Part shown: in pieces, positions 33,141-43,747 of the stretch
How the letters are laid out: every line of letters starts with the position of its first letter
Position numbering within the stretch: position 1 is the first letter of the stretch
Assembly: GCF_008831285.2 (NCBI RefSeq)
Contig: NW_022205069.1
Span: 1-63,766, forward strand
Origin: Nymphaea colorata
Taxonomy: Eukaryota > Streptophyta > Magnoliopsida > Nymphaeales > Nymphaeaceae
Direction of reading: 5' to 3'
DNA: 63,766 nucleotides
Notes under the pieces: model-generated
The model's input: the letters and a program-made list of their open reading frames with translations, nothing else
Database searches by the model: none
What the model was told of the DNA's origin: nothing
Translations under genes and position numbers: made by a program

Positions 33141-33345
33141 CACACTACTTATTTCGCTGAGGCGATGCAACTTCCTCTACGCTCCATGCGTCAATCTGAA
33201 CCGGAGAGACAGCATGAAACTTTTCTACCCGGTCTACTATACGCTCTTTTGCTCGACTTCTCCACAGAAAACACCCTTTGCTCTATTGGCACATGTGGAT
33301 TAAGAAGCGTAAGTGAAAACTTCATAAAAGCAAGGATCCGATGAA
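32442..33345 (+). pseudogene. Integrator-3-like gene, 5' relic 2, split by a GC-rich insert
   Basis: The left part (32442-32645) reads LERFKAVPGYIFQL to PTERQ. The right part (~33190-33345) resumes with ERQHETFLPGLLYALLLDFS, matching the next residues of the intact gene. About 540 bp of GC-rich DNA lies between. GAGAGACAG is present on both sides of the insert but only once in the intact gene, as a 9-bp target duplication would leave. Confidence 0.7.
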
Positions 33346-33594
33346 AGATCCTTCAAGCCTGATTCAGTAAGACCTAAAAAAAGACCAAATTCGATTACTT
33401 AAAATGAATCATAAGAAAACACAGGCCAATGATCATCATCTCGATAAAGTTAATCTTAATAGTCGTTTAATAATTCGATAAATCTTTGACTAGTACAAGA
33501 TGAAAATGAGGCAACTGCCCTTCTAGGTCTTGATGGCATGACATCTCTAAATTAGAGAGGGTGGTTCTCTGGTCTGATATACCACCCCTATATA

Positions 33595-33665
33595 ATATCT
33601 AGCAGCAATTCGAGAACTTGGAGCGATTCGTGGCTTCCCCAGGATGCATCTTCAGCTCAAGAAGT
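33595..33665 (+). pseudogene. Integrator-3-like gene, 5' relic 3
   Basis: A 70-bp fragment reading QQFENLERFVASPGCIF, closer to the intact N-terminus than relics 1 and 2. It lacks the ATG (TAG in its place) and the rest of the gene. Confidence 0.65.
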
Positions 33666-33954
33666 TTCCTAAGCCTATAATCGTTTCGCAGGGATTTTTT
33701 ATATTCAATTGAGTATTTATTAATTTTTTTAAACACAAACAAGAAACTTCTCTTCAATTATACTGTGAACTTCAGTTCAATCCATTAAATTAATTACTTC
33801 TCAATTCTGTCATAAGCTCACTCAAAAAATTTAAATGGAAAACACTGAATTGTTTTGATATTTTACTGCCTATTTTGTAATTATTAAGTAAAAACGAAGT
33901 CTATCACATTTAGATCATCTTTTTGAGTCTATTGAAGCTCATTATTATTATTTA

Positions 33955-35620
33955 TTTTATTTGAGATTTTTGATTATAAGGTTCAAGCACTTAAAGCGTT
34001 CTCCTCACCGAACCATCATAGTCAGAAGACATTTATAAATCAAGCAAAGGTCTGATCTTCGCCCTAATTTTTGCAAATCCGCGGTTCTTGTAACGGTCCT
34101 TATGCCGATTTCCGTCCTTTTGCGAGGTCTTCTTCAAGCCGAAACTTTGGCGAAAAAAGACTAAGATACACTATTGATTCGAAGCCAGACGGCCTGACTG
34201 AAGCAGCTGTGATGACTGCGGCCTCATCCGGCATCGCTCGGCTGTCTAAAGGGGTTCAACTTTTATGAAATTTCCGAAATCGATTATGCGAAGGGGAGCA
34301 AGACAAACGCGGCCATATTCTCATCAGAGACCTCGAAGCAGACCGAAATTTCGCGCGTATCCTTAAGCGAGAGATCCAAATAATCTTAGCCATATTTTCA
34401 TTTGCATATAAGAAAAAATAAGTAAGGATTTTGGGCTCCCAAAATACTGGTTTTGGGGAAGAGCCGACTGGCGTGGGGAACTGCCAGGCGGGATGGAGTC
34501 CAGAGGGCTGATTTTTATCCTTTTTGGAGTCCCCCGTCGGCGGAATCCAATTTCCTACAAATGCACGCAATAAAATTCGAGGGCTATAATCAATTGATTC
34601 GATGGGACCAGTCAAGTCGTTTCTCCTAGGCCAGGACGCCAGCTCGGAGATGTAAAGCGCCGCACAGTAGGCGATCAATATCAGCCTGAAGCTGATCAAC
34701 ACCAGGTTCAAGGCCTTCGAGTCCGAAATCAACATCCCGCTGGGCCAGATCGAGAAGCTCCCGGCCAAGTACTTGATCTGCATGAATAAGCAGATCAACG
34801 TCGACGTCTCCAAGAACTCAAGCGGCATTACGTCGACCATCTCAAAAATCGTGAATGGTTTTTCCGAAGGAAAGACGGCTGAGTCAATCGGAGACATCCT
34901 GAATGCCACCCTCACCGTTATCCTGGGAGCCTTTTCTGCTGGCTACAACGAATCGCAGGACTACATCATCGTGGCCAACGTCCTCGGAGGCCTCTACAGA
35001 ATCGACTACCTGGTTATCCAGCAGAAGATGTCGGCCAAGGGCATCCAGTCAAGGTGCAGCGATGTCTTTGGCTCCTACCTGATCGTCACCTCGATTGACA
35101 AACAAAACGTCACCGACGAAACCTTTTCAAGGTGCTCATTGAGCGCCAGTTTCCGAAGAGGTCGATCGAAGAAAAGTTTGCTCTCGTCAAGCTGGCGAAG
35201 GGATAAGAGCTAGACAAGGATTAGATGAGCGCAATCAGAGGAATCAGCGGAAACACGCCGGAACCACAGCCACAAAAGCCACAATAGCCACAAAAGGATG
35301 GAGATAAGAAAAAATTAGAAGCCGCACATATTGAGGGAAATGGTGGCGGAAATGCTGACAAAAATGCTGCTGATAATATAACGAAAGAACAGGAAAAATT
35401 GCCTTAGTATATCAGCTGGCAATACTGGAAGGATGAACTGAACAAGGAAGGTTAAAAATTATTGAGCTTGGTGAAATCCAGAAAAGAAGCAGTTGATATT
35501 GCTGATAAGGCTAAAATGAGTGTTATTCAAGCCCGAGAAAAGGTCGAATCGCTAATAAAGAAAGTAACTGAAGCAGAGAATGAATTTAAAGCCATCTTAA
35601 CATCTAAGAAGAACTAATTC
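33955..35620 (+). repeat. Tandem duplication of family gene 4/5 unit, copy 1
   Basis: Nearly identical to 36233-37850, at a period of about 2277 bp. It covers a ~640-bp upstream flank and the family gene up to mid-tail, where the two copies diverge sharply. Confidence 0.92.
34542..34553 (+). promoter_or_regulatory. GGAATCCAATTT box, family gene 4
   Basis: Shared 12-bp motif, 60 bp upstream of the ATG at 34602. Confidence 0.5.
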
Positions 35621-35908
35621 TCAACTTTGGAGCATGTACTTGCTTATTTGGAGCCTGAGCCCAGCCCTACTCAAAAAACATAACAAATAATCTCTGAAAG
35701 TGAAAGCAGAATATTGCTAGAGCCTAATGCATTGAATAAAGTCTAAAATATACCTGCTTAAGAACAAAAACTACTAATTTAAGAATAAATTAGGAGTAAT
35801 AATGGTTAAGAGTAGTTTAATTAAGTAGATTTAAATAAAAATAATTAGAATAAGAACGAATCGGGCATCCCGGAGGGTCGTGAACAAGATTAATAATAAA
35901 TTGAATGA
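34602..35908 (+). pseudogene. MGxxKS-family gene 4, one-base frameshift
   Basis: Start MGPVKS. Identical or nearly so to gene 5 through the conserved domain, but one A is missing from an A-run near 35120 (GACGAAACC against GACGAAAACC in gene 5). The shifted frame ends at TGA 35226, giving 208 aa. Beyond the gap the original frame continues cleanly to TGA 35906, with its own tail rich in Asn and Gln. This may be a recent pseudogene or an assembly error. The domain-coding part is GC-rich in third positions while the tail is AT-rich with many TAR codons, an abrupt composition change near 35215. Confidence 0.7.
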
Positions 35909-35964
35909 AAATAAATTTAAGATTCTTTATATTTTTCATGATTTGATCGACTATTTAAATAAAT

Positions 35965-36030
35965 TTGGATTAGCAGTTTGAACATCTGGAGCGGTTCAGG
36001 GTTTCGCCCACACCGTACACTAGAAAAGAA
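35965..36030 (+). pseudogene. Integrator-3-like gene, 5' relic 4
   Basis: Reads QQFEHLERFRVSP and then diverges. It lies about 60 bp after the restored end of family gene 4, in the same relative place as the intact gene after family gene 5. Confidence 0.6.
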
Positions 36031-36232
36031 AATTCTGCTATTAAATTAGCCCCGGAACATGGACTGCCTTTTGGATGATATCTTTAATGGACGTAAAAGT
36101 CATTTCAAGAGATCTACAGGAAATATACCGAATCTTTTGAATATTTTTGGAATTTTTGCCTTTTGCTTCAAATCAAACTGAAAATCGTAGTTGTATATTC
36201 ATAGAGATTCGATTATGATTGACCTTTAAAAT

Positions 36233-37850
36233 TTTTATTTGAGATTTTTGATAATAAGGTTCAAGCAATTAAAGCGTTCTCCTCACCGAACCATCATAGT
36301 CAGAAGACATTTATAAATCAAGCAAAGGTCTGATCTTCGCCCTAATTTTTGCAAATCCGCGGTTCTTGTAACGGTCCTTATGCCGATTTCCGTCCTTTTG
36401 CGAGGTCTTCTTCAAGCCGAAACTTTGGCGAAAAAAGACTAAGATACACTATTGATTCGAAGCCAGACGGCCTGACTGAAGCAGCTGTGATGACTGCGGC
36501 CTCATCCGGCATCGCTCGGCTGTCTGAAGGGGTTCAACTTTTATGAAATTTCCGAAATCGATTATGCGAAGGGGAGCAAGACAAACGCGGCCATATTCTC
36601 ATCAGAGACCTCGAAGCAGACCGAAATTTCGCGCGTATCTTAAGCGAGAGATCCAAATAATCTTAGCCATATTTTCATTTGCATATAAGAAAAAATAAGT
36701 AAGGATTTTGGGCTCCCAAAATACTGGTTTTGGGGAAGAGCCGACTGGCGTGGGGAACTGCCAGGCGGGATGGAGTCCAGAGGGCTGATTTTTATCCTTT
36801 TTGGAGTCCCCCGTCGGCGGAATCCAATTTCCTACAAATGCACGCAATAAAATTCGAGGGCTATAATCAATTGATTCGATGGGACCAGTCAAGTCGTTTC
36901 TCCTAGGCCAGGACGCCAGCTCGGAGATGTAAAGCGCCGCACAGTAGGCGATCAATATCAGCCTGAAGCTGATCAACACCAGGTTCAAGGCCTTCGAGTC
37001 CGAAATCAACATCCCGCTGGGCCAGATCGAGAAGCTCCCGGCCAAGTACTTGATCTGCATGAATAAGCAGATCAACGTCGACGTCTCCAAGGGCTCAAAA
37101 GACATTACGTCGGCCATCTCAAATATCGTGAATGGTTTTTCCGAAGGAAAGACGGCTGAGTCAATCGGAGACATCCTGAATGCCACCCTCAACGTTATCC
37201 TGGGAGCCTTTTCTGCTGGCTACAACGAATCGCAGGACTACATCATCGTGGCCAACGTCCTCGGAGGCCTCTACAGAATCGACTACCTGGTTATCCAGCA
37301 GAAGATGTCGGCCAAGGGCATCCAGTCAAGGTGCAACAATGTCTTCGGCTCCTACCTGATCGTCACCTCGATTGACAAACAAAACGTCACCGACGAAAAC
37401 CTTTTCAAGGTGCTCATTGAGCGCCAGTTTCCGAAGAGGTCGATCGAAGAAAAGTTTGCTCTCGTCAAGCTGGCGATGGGATAAGAGCTAGACAAGGATT
37501 AGATGAGCGCAATCAGAGGAATCAGCGGAAACACGCCGGAACCACAGCCACAAAAGCCACAATAGCCACAAAAGGATGGAGATAAGAAAAAACAAGAATC
37601 CGCACCTATTGAGGGAAATGCTGACAAAAATGCTGCTGATAATATAACGAAAGAACAGGAAAAATTGCCTTAGTATATCAGCTGGCAATACTGGAAGGAC
37701 GAACTGAACAAGGAAGGTTAAAAATTATTGAGCTTGGTGAAATCCAGGAAAGAAGCAGCTGATATTGCTGATAAGGCTACAATGAGTGTTATTCAAGCCC
37801 GAGAAAAGGTCGAATCGCTAATAAAGAAAGCCCAAGCTTCAAAAAAAAAA
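36233..37850 (+). repeat. Tandem duplication of family gene 4/5 unit, copy 2
   Basis: Partner of 33955-35620. The copies differ by few substitutions in the upstream flank and domain; the copy-1 gene carries the one-base gap. Confidence 0.92.
36819..36830 (+). promoter_or_regulatory. GGAATCCAATTT box, family gene 5
   Basis: Shared 12-bp motif, 60 bp upstream of the ATG at 36879. Confidence 0.5.
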
Positions 37851-37994
37851 TTCGAAGAGGCAATCGCCCAAAAATAAATCGCACTAAAATTCTAAACTGT
37901 TGACGATGTGATGAACTATTTGGACTATGAAAAAAAACGATAAAAAGAAGAAAAAGAAGAAGAAGACAGAAAAAGACGAGAGGAAGGTGGATGA
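36879..37994 (+). CDS. MGxxKS-family protein 5 (371 aa)
   Basis: The intact partner of gene 4. Start MGPVKS. The conserved domain (1-205) includes RFKAFESEINIPLGQIEKLP, SAGYNESQDYIIVANVLGGL and YRIDYLVIQQKMSAKGIQSR. The tail has a Pro/Gln patch (PEPQPQKPQQPQKDG), a helical segment (LPQYISWQYWKDELNKEGQK) and an acidic/basic end of Lys-Glu runs. The domain uses GC-rich codons, unlike genes 1-3, which may reflect stronger expression or gene conversion. The intact Integrator-3-like gene starts 158 bp downstream on the same strand. Confidence 0.82.
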
Positions 37995-38151
37995 TGATTG
38001 TTAAATCGTCTTCATTTTAAATCATCTAAATTAATTTAATATAAAATGTCTTTAAACACCAAACTAACCATAAATAGTAAATCAGTCAAAATGGATTAAA
38101 CATTCCTGATAGCCTTTCATGGGATGGTGAGTGATATATGAAATATATAAT

Positions 38152-40269
38152 ATGGAGCAGCAGTTTGAAAACTTGGAGCGGTTCATGGCTTCGCCGGGGT
38201 GCATCTTCCAGCTCAAACCCATGGACTACCCCTCCCTCCTCCAGCAGCACCTCGCCACCGCCCACACCGAACTCCGCGCTCTCCTCAAAGCCACGCCTCA
38301 TCCATAAATCGTCCGCCTGCTCCACTCCCCCACTGAGAGACAGCATGAAACTTTTCTTCCCGGTCTACTATACGCTCTTTTGCTCGACTTCTCCACAGCA
38401 AACGCCCTTTTCTAAACTTACATGCCCATACTACGCAGCTAAAGTTGGCTGGCCCTCGACCGATTGCTGCAGCAGCTCATCAGAGAGTCATTCTCATCGA
38501 TTAAAGCTCAACACAGAAGCGCAATCATCCTAATTATCGCAAAACTCAACTACTTCGGACAGCTCAGCGCTGACCTCCTCACCCTCTCTCTCAAGACCAT
38601 AGATGCCTTCGATCTCTCAGAAAGCTCTCTGAGCTACAACAGCAGCTTTTTAGAACTCTTCCAGCGTATCCTCGCTCAAGGTAACGAAAGCGATCACTTG
38701 AAAGAAGTCCTGGCCGACAGGCTTTTCTACAAGCTGCTGCGGATGTTGAGCATTTTAAATGCAGTGGACGATGAATCCACGCGAGAGTATCGGAACCGTT
38801 GTGTCTCAACGGCCTATCGGCTCTTCGCCTTCAGCAAAGATATCTGCCTGGCGATGGGCTGGGGGGCTGCAGAGATAATGAGGTAGCTTGAAAGAGACTA
38901 AACTGTGGGGAAACTGCTAGAGGAGTGCAGGGAAGAACTAATGAGGTCTCCTCCGCCTGCTGAAAACCCTGCTATTGCGAGTGCTAGGCTCAGCATGATC
39001 CTCCCTATGCGGGTGGAAGCCACTCTCCGTTTCATAATCAAAGAAGAAATTTCGCAGCTTGAAACTGGAGTTCAAATGAACTGGGCCTTCGGCAAGAATG
39101 AAGCTCACTTTTAACTTCTTCTCATCGACATCTTGCGGTACATCTTAGCACAACCATTGCAATAGTTACCCAGCAAACAAGGAATATATCTCCTTGAATG
39201 GCTATTCTATCGAAGCTGTAGCAACAATAGCCTCTTTGAACTTTGGAAAAATGAACTATATCATCCTTGTTTCTGTGATCCTTGCCCATACCCAGCTGCT
39301 CCTTAGAGGGCATTACGATTTTTAGCTTACCTCCTTCAAAGCAACTTTTAGTTCGGAGAAACCTTGTTAGTATATCTTTTGCGGCAAATGTCCGTGCCAA
39401 CTTATTCAAAAAGGCTCCGCCAGCTTCTTATCGAAGCTAACACTCTTCAAATATTGGATTTGCAAATGCTGTTTTCTCATTCTAGGCTCTCTCCTCGCGC
39501 AAAGTCATAGCTTAGAGCCGCAATCGGAGACTCTTCAATTCACGAAGTTTAAAAATTCAAGGAGGAAGAAGCGCAGCCCTACTATGACCCCCTCGAGGAA
39601 ATCCAGAGGAAAGAGAGTGAAATGGATTTATAGTTCAGTGGTAGTGAATCAAGTGAACATTTTGCTGGGTACGATTAGCAGGAGCCCATAGAGAGCAAGA
39701 TGAGCGAGGACAAAGGGATGATGAAGATCAAGATGGAGAAGATGTTCGCCGAAGATCTTGGAGAAAGTCTTACTGCATTGATGCTTGAGCCTAGTCTGCC
39801 TGTTTATAGAGAGTTCTTCAAAAAGCTTATGGATGAGATCAAGACCTTCAAGCTCAACGGATAAATATAAACCATAGAACTATTCCTTTCAGAAACAGCT
39901 AAGGTCACATATCTTCTTTTTCAAAATCAATTCTAAGAGCATGGAACCACCTTTGCAAGAGACGATAATATTATAGTAAACCTATTGAGTATTGTGGCAT
40001 CGGAATGGCGTACTAACTCGCTCATAGGCCAATGCTGCAAGAAGATAATCAGAAAGATTAGTGATTACTTTCCAACTGCAGAGCCTGGCATCTGGAGGCA
40101 ATTTTTGCTTTACTTCCGAAGAGGAGTGATAGCTCAGGTCCGATAAATGAAATAATGGCTGCTTCCGAAGGAAAAGTCATAATATGCAATCGCTTTGCTG
40201 AGGGAGCTGGGACCACTCAATAAAGATTTAATTGATAATGCTGAACAGCTGAAGCTACCTTTATGCTGA
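38152..40269 (+). CDS. Integrator complex subunit 3-like protein (705 aa)
   Basis: One exon, all helical. The order and character of conserved blocks resemble INTS3 (the SOSS-A/Integrator subunit): ETFLPGLLYALLLDFSTANA, QSWLALDRLLQQLIRESF, the segment ILPMRVEATLRFIIKEEISQ followed by GVQMNWAFGKN, then a block with YLLEWLFYRSC and FELWKNELYHPCF. INTS3 takes part in snRNA 3' processing, transcription termination and DNA repair in the nucleus. The acidic linker EEIQRKESEMD and a C-terminal helical domain follow. The identification rests on pattern only. At least four 5' relics of this gene lie in the spacers upstream, so it was the partner gene in the duplicated unit. Confidence 0.6.
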
Positions 40270-40542
40270 AAAGTTGAGAACTGATTATCTTCATAATGAG
40301 TTTATGATTGATTCTTGGCTATGCTATATTGTAAATGGAAGATACGTATCCTTTATAAAAAGTATTTTCCGATTAAAATGTAAAGATGAGTATGATAATA
40401 ATAGTATATCTAAAACTTAAGTTATAAGGTTGAATTTTTCAGGAAGTATTATATTTTGGACATCTAGGGTTGCCAAACTTGCAAGGTCATCTCTATCTTA
40501 TTATAGCTGATGGAATTATATTCATTTTATCGATAAATTTGA

Positions 40543-41185
40543 ATGTACGTCCATCAGGCCCTCCCAAAGGAATTCAATTCTCTCAAAAATCCGAGCTACG
40601 AAATCAAGAAGAAATCTTCTCCGAAGCAAAAGCTGGCGACTCCCCGTCTTCATAAAGACTTAAGCGAGCAGGCAATCATCAAGCATTCATCTAGCGAAAA
40701 GGCTCACCTTCATCATATTGCCTCCAAGTAAAAGCCACACCTCAACTCCGTCGAGAAGAAGCCGGGAGTCCTCCCAAAGCAGATCTATTCCATCTGCCAC
40801 AAGAAGAATTAATAGCTGTCCAACAGGTCTGAAGATGCAAGGTAAAGCCCTGTCAAACGTCCCAAGCAAGAGAGACCCCATCATCCAACAAAGGAAATTG
40901 TGATGTGCAGGATGTAAAACAAAGTGACTAAGACCGTAGAATGCCCCTTTTACTACTCTGACCTCTCACAAATTGACGCAGCCTTTTGGCATATTTACGA
41001 GGGAGAATCTAAAAATAACGCATTCGCCACGGTTTTGGATCCAGTACTATATCAACGGATAGAAGTTCGTAGGAACTTTCACTGAGAACAAAGCCAACGG
41101 ACACGGTACCTATTACAGCTTAAGAAAAAAGATAATGGGAAATTGGTAGAACGACAGGCTAAAGGAGGTCTACGTTGAGTTGTGA
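40543..41185 (+). CDS. Basic protein with C-terminal MORN-like repeats (~205 aa)
   Basis: ATG 40543 follows an in-frame TGA. The first ~125 residues are Lys/His/Ser-rich and disordered. The C-terminal part has MORN-like wording: FWHIYEGESKNNAFA and FVGTFTENKANGHGTYYSLR, then GNWQNDR. An intron ending at AG 41068 is needed; 31 nt (41038-41068) or 19 nt (41050-41068) both keep the frame. MORN repeats bind membranes or tubulin-linked structures. It ends 5 bp before the next possible start, so the two could be one gene joined by an unseen intron. Confidence 0.55.
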
Positions 41186-41190
41186 TTTAT

Positions 41191-41503
41191 ATGGAGGTGA
41201 TGATAAGAGTATAGAGATCATATATCATGGCCAGCTTTGTGGCCTATGGTCTTAAGTTTGAAATCAGAAAGCTAGATTCAGATCACCGACTTGCGTCTCA
41301 ATCAAGAGGTGTCATGTTTTCATCATAGTTTCAGAACTTAAGAACCCTCCTCATATCTCCTCGCGTTCAATTTGAGCGCTTCTATCGCTACTTCCGGAAA
41401 TCTAGTCAAGAGATCCGGCAAGTGCCGAGTGACCTATCTGCAGTAGTACTGTGGTTTTGACAGTGATAAGATGGATCAGTTCATGAAATGTTTGAATCAT
41501 TGA
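41191..41503 (+). CDS. Small unknown protein (97 or 85 aa)
   Basis: In-frame ATGs at 41191 and 41227. A 19-nt intron (GTCTTAAGTTTGAAATCAG, 41246-41264) brings the frame to SQIQITDLRLNQEV, SSYLLAFNLSASIATSGN and VTYLQQYCGFDSDKMDQF, then TGA 41501. The beta-rich wording looks like a folded domain, but no family is recognised. It may be the 3' part of the preceding gene. Confidence 0.45.
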
Positions 41504-41579
41504 TCATGTTAAAGGAATTGTTACCATCATGCAATCTTATCACTGTTGAAAATTAACTATAAACTTTCTCATTTAATTT

Positions 41580-42611
41580 ATGAGTTAAGAGGGTAGTATA
41601 GATATCATAGGCGATCTACCGCCCAATGTCATCGTCCACGATATGAGCTTCGATTGGACGGGACGTCGCCTCGCAGCTGTGTGCAGCGATAAGACCATTA
41701 GGACCTTCATCAAGAAGGCCGAGAAATGGATGAAGGAGGAAGTGCTCAGTATTCAGGGAGCGGCAGCCTGGAAGGTGAAATGGGCAAGGCCGGAGTTCGG
41801 TACCATCATCGCTACCTGTTCGCTTGACACGCAGATCAGGATTTATTAACTAAAGAAGGTGGAAAAGGGCGAGGGGGAAAAAAGTATATGGGTGCCAATC
41901 CACAATATCCAGGAGAATAAGGCCATTTAAGACATCAAATTCATCCCTAGCAAGAACTATGGTCTTTGTCTGGCTATTGTCTCCTCGGACGGCTATCTCA
42001 AAGTACTCATGGCCGAAGACCCATTAAAGCTAAAAGAGTGGGGGTCGCACTTTAGCTTGCAGGTCAGTGAGTTGGGATTGGGATGCCTCTCCTGGAGCAA
42101 GAATTTAATCAAATAAGATTAGGCTATCATAGCAGTTGGCTGCAAGAACCTCGAGTCTTCACCGAAAAAAGTACTGAATGGAATGAAAACTTTCCTCAAC
42201 GCTATCGAAGAGGAAGAGGAAAAGCCTTAATCTATCAGCACTGTGGCTTTTATTAACTTCAATCGGAACATGGCCAAGCCGCTCGAGAAGATCAGCGTAC
42301 CAAAAATAAAGGAAAGCAGGACCATCAACGATATCTCTTGGGCTCTGATGAATGGCCGCTCATACTACCTCTTAGCTGTTGCCTCTGATGCCTTCATCAA
42401 GGTCTTCTAGCTCAACGTACGGGAGGTACAAAAGGAATCAGTGCCAGCCATCGATGTGCTACGAGAGCTTTCCCTTTCTAATCTGCCATGCTTCCGTCTC
42501 AGCTGGAACGTCATGGGCACTTATCTCAGTGGATCTGAGAAGAAGCGCATCCGCATATGGCGGTGCCTCAGCAGGGGAGTTTGGAACGAAATCAAATAGA
42601 TCGAATCCTGA
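41580..42611 (+). CDS. SEH1: Seh1-like nucleoporin (343 aa)
   Basis: Single exon. Opens with VIVHDMSFDWTGRRLAAVCS, matching the Seh1/Sec13-type first blade (HD-SFD--GRR-A--S-D), followed by WKVKWARPEFGTIIATCSLD, the second-blade hallmark (W-V-WAHPEFG-ILA-CS-D). Later blades are LSWSKN, INDISWALMNGRSYYLLAVA and FRLSWNVMGTYLSGSEKKRI. Length fits Seh1. It belongs to the Nup107-160 ring of the nuclear pore and to the SEA/GATOR2 complex. Sec13 is less likely, because of the FDWTGRR wording and the long inter-blade insert near residue 210. Confidence 0.85.
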
Positions 42612-42781
42612 TCAACTGCTTTTTCAATCAAGCTACCTTTATTTAATCTCATATTCAATATTAGGAACTCCATATCAAAGCATAAATCTATCTTACCATC
42701 ATAGGGGCGTTTTAATGTGGATGCTGTATGATTGAAAAGGACTCAAAGTTTGTCCTTTTGTTTCTGATAATATAAATTTGA

Positions 42782-43405
42782 ATGAAGCCAAAGAAGAAGA
42801 CAGATTGCGACTTCGTGGTGAAGGCGGTAATAATAGGAGATAGTGGGGTGGGAAAGACGAACATCTTATTGCGCTACTGTGACAACTGTTTCAAGCCAGC
42901 CTACTCATCGACGATTGGGGTGGACTTCAAAGTGAAGACGCTGCAGGTCGAGGAGTACAAGATCAAACTGCAGATCTGGGACACAGCTGGCCAGGAAAAG
43001 TTTAAGAACCTTGCGACCACTTTCTACAGGGGTGCTCTCATCATCATCCTCACCTACGCCATCGACTCCGCCTCTTCGTTCGCTAACGTCGAGAACTGGA
43101 TGAAGCAAATCAACGAGCACTCTAGTCCTGAGGTTTCAATCTTCCTCGTTGCCAACAAGACTGACCTCGAGGAGAACCGCAAAGTTCAAAAGGAATCAGG
43201 GGAGAAGCTGGCTAAATAGTATAAGATTGATTTTTACGAGGTCAGCGCTAAGGATGGGACCAATGTGACTGAGCTGTTCACTCACATTGGAACGGAAGTC
43301 TACCATAAAATCAAAAAGCTTAGCGAAAAGGGACAGCAGGGTAATATTGTACTGCACGAGGAGGATTTTCCCAGGCAGGAAGGTACCAAAAGCTGTAGTT
43401 GTTGA
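42782..43405 (+). CDS. Rab-family small GTPase (207 aa)
   Basis: All G motifs are present: GDSGVGKT (P-loop, residue ~19), the Rab effector region SSTIGVDFKVKTL, WDTAGQEKF, NKTD (base recognition) and SAKDG. The C-terminus CSCC carries the double-cysteine geranylgeranylation signal. The sequence is most like the Rab1/8/18 class, but I do not assign a number. Single exon; only one TAG (Gln) codon is used within the fold. It regulates vesicle transport by cycling between GTP and GDP on membranes. Confidence 0.93.
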
Positions 43406-43747
43406 AAGAAAGCAAGTACGTTTTGATGGTTTGTAGCCTTAATTAAATTTGGCTTGTTATCATACACCATATAATCTCAAAGGCGAAATAAGCACTTTAA
43501 AAACTGAAGTGAGTTGCAATCAACAATTTGTTCGAAGCATTCTGAAACTTGAACTATATTACATGCAAAAACTGTTCCTATATTTTTTATACTCGAAAGA
43601 AATTATTGAATAATTGATTTGTTAGGCTCGAAATAACGATTAAGAGAATTCTGTCCTCTCATGGAAAATAATTCGTTGCCTTATGCATTTTCATTTGATT
43701 TCGATGTCATAAGCTCTCATTAATAATTTTAATATAAATCAGGACAT
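43406..43747. other. AT-rich convergent spacer
   Basis: Between the Rab gene and the stop of the minus-strand membrane-protein gene. No ORF or repeat of note. Confidence 0.5.

Noticed and set aside
32640-33200. Internal eliminated sequence of the TA type
   Set aside because: The flanking repeat is 9 bp (GAGAGACAG), not a TA dinucleotide, and the sequence is present in what looks like a macronuclear chromosome.
34256-34915. 219-codon minus-strand ORF (and a similar one at 36602-37192)
   Set aside because: It lies antisense to the conserved family domain; it is open only because that domain is GC-rich. It has no homology of its own.
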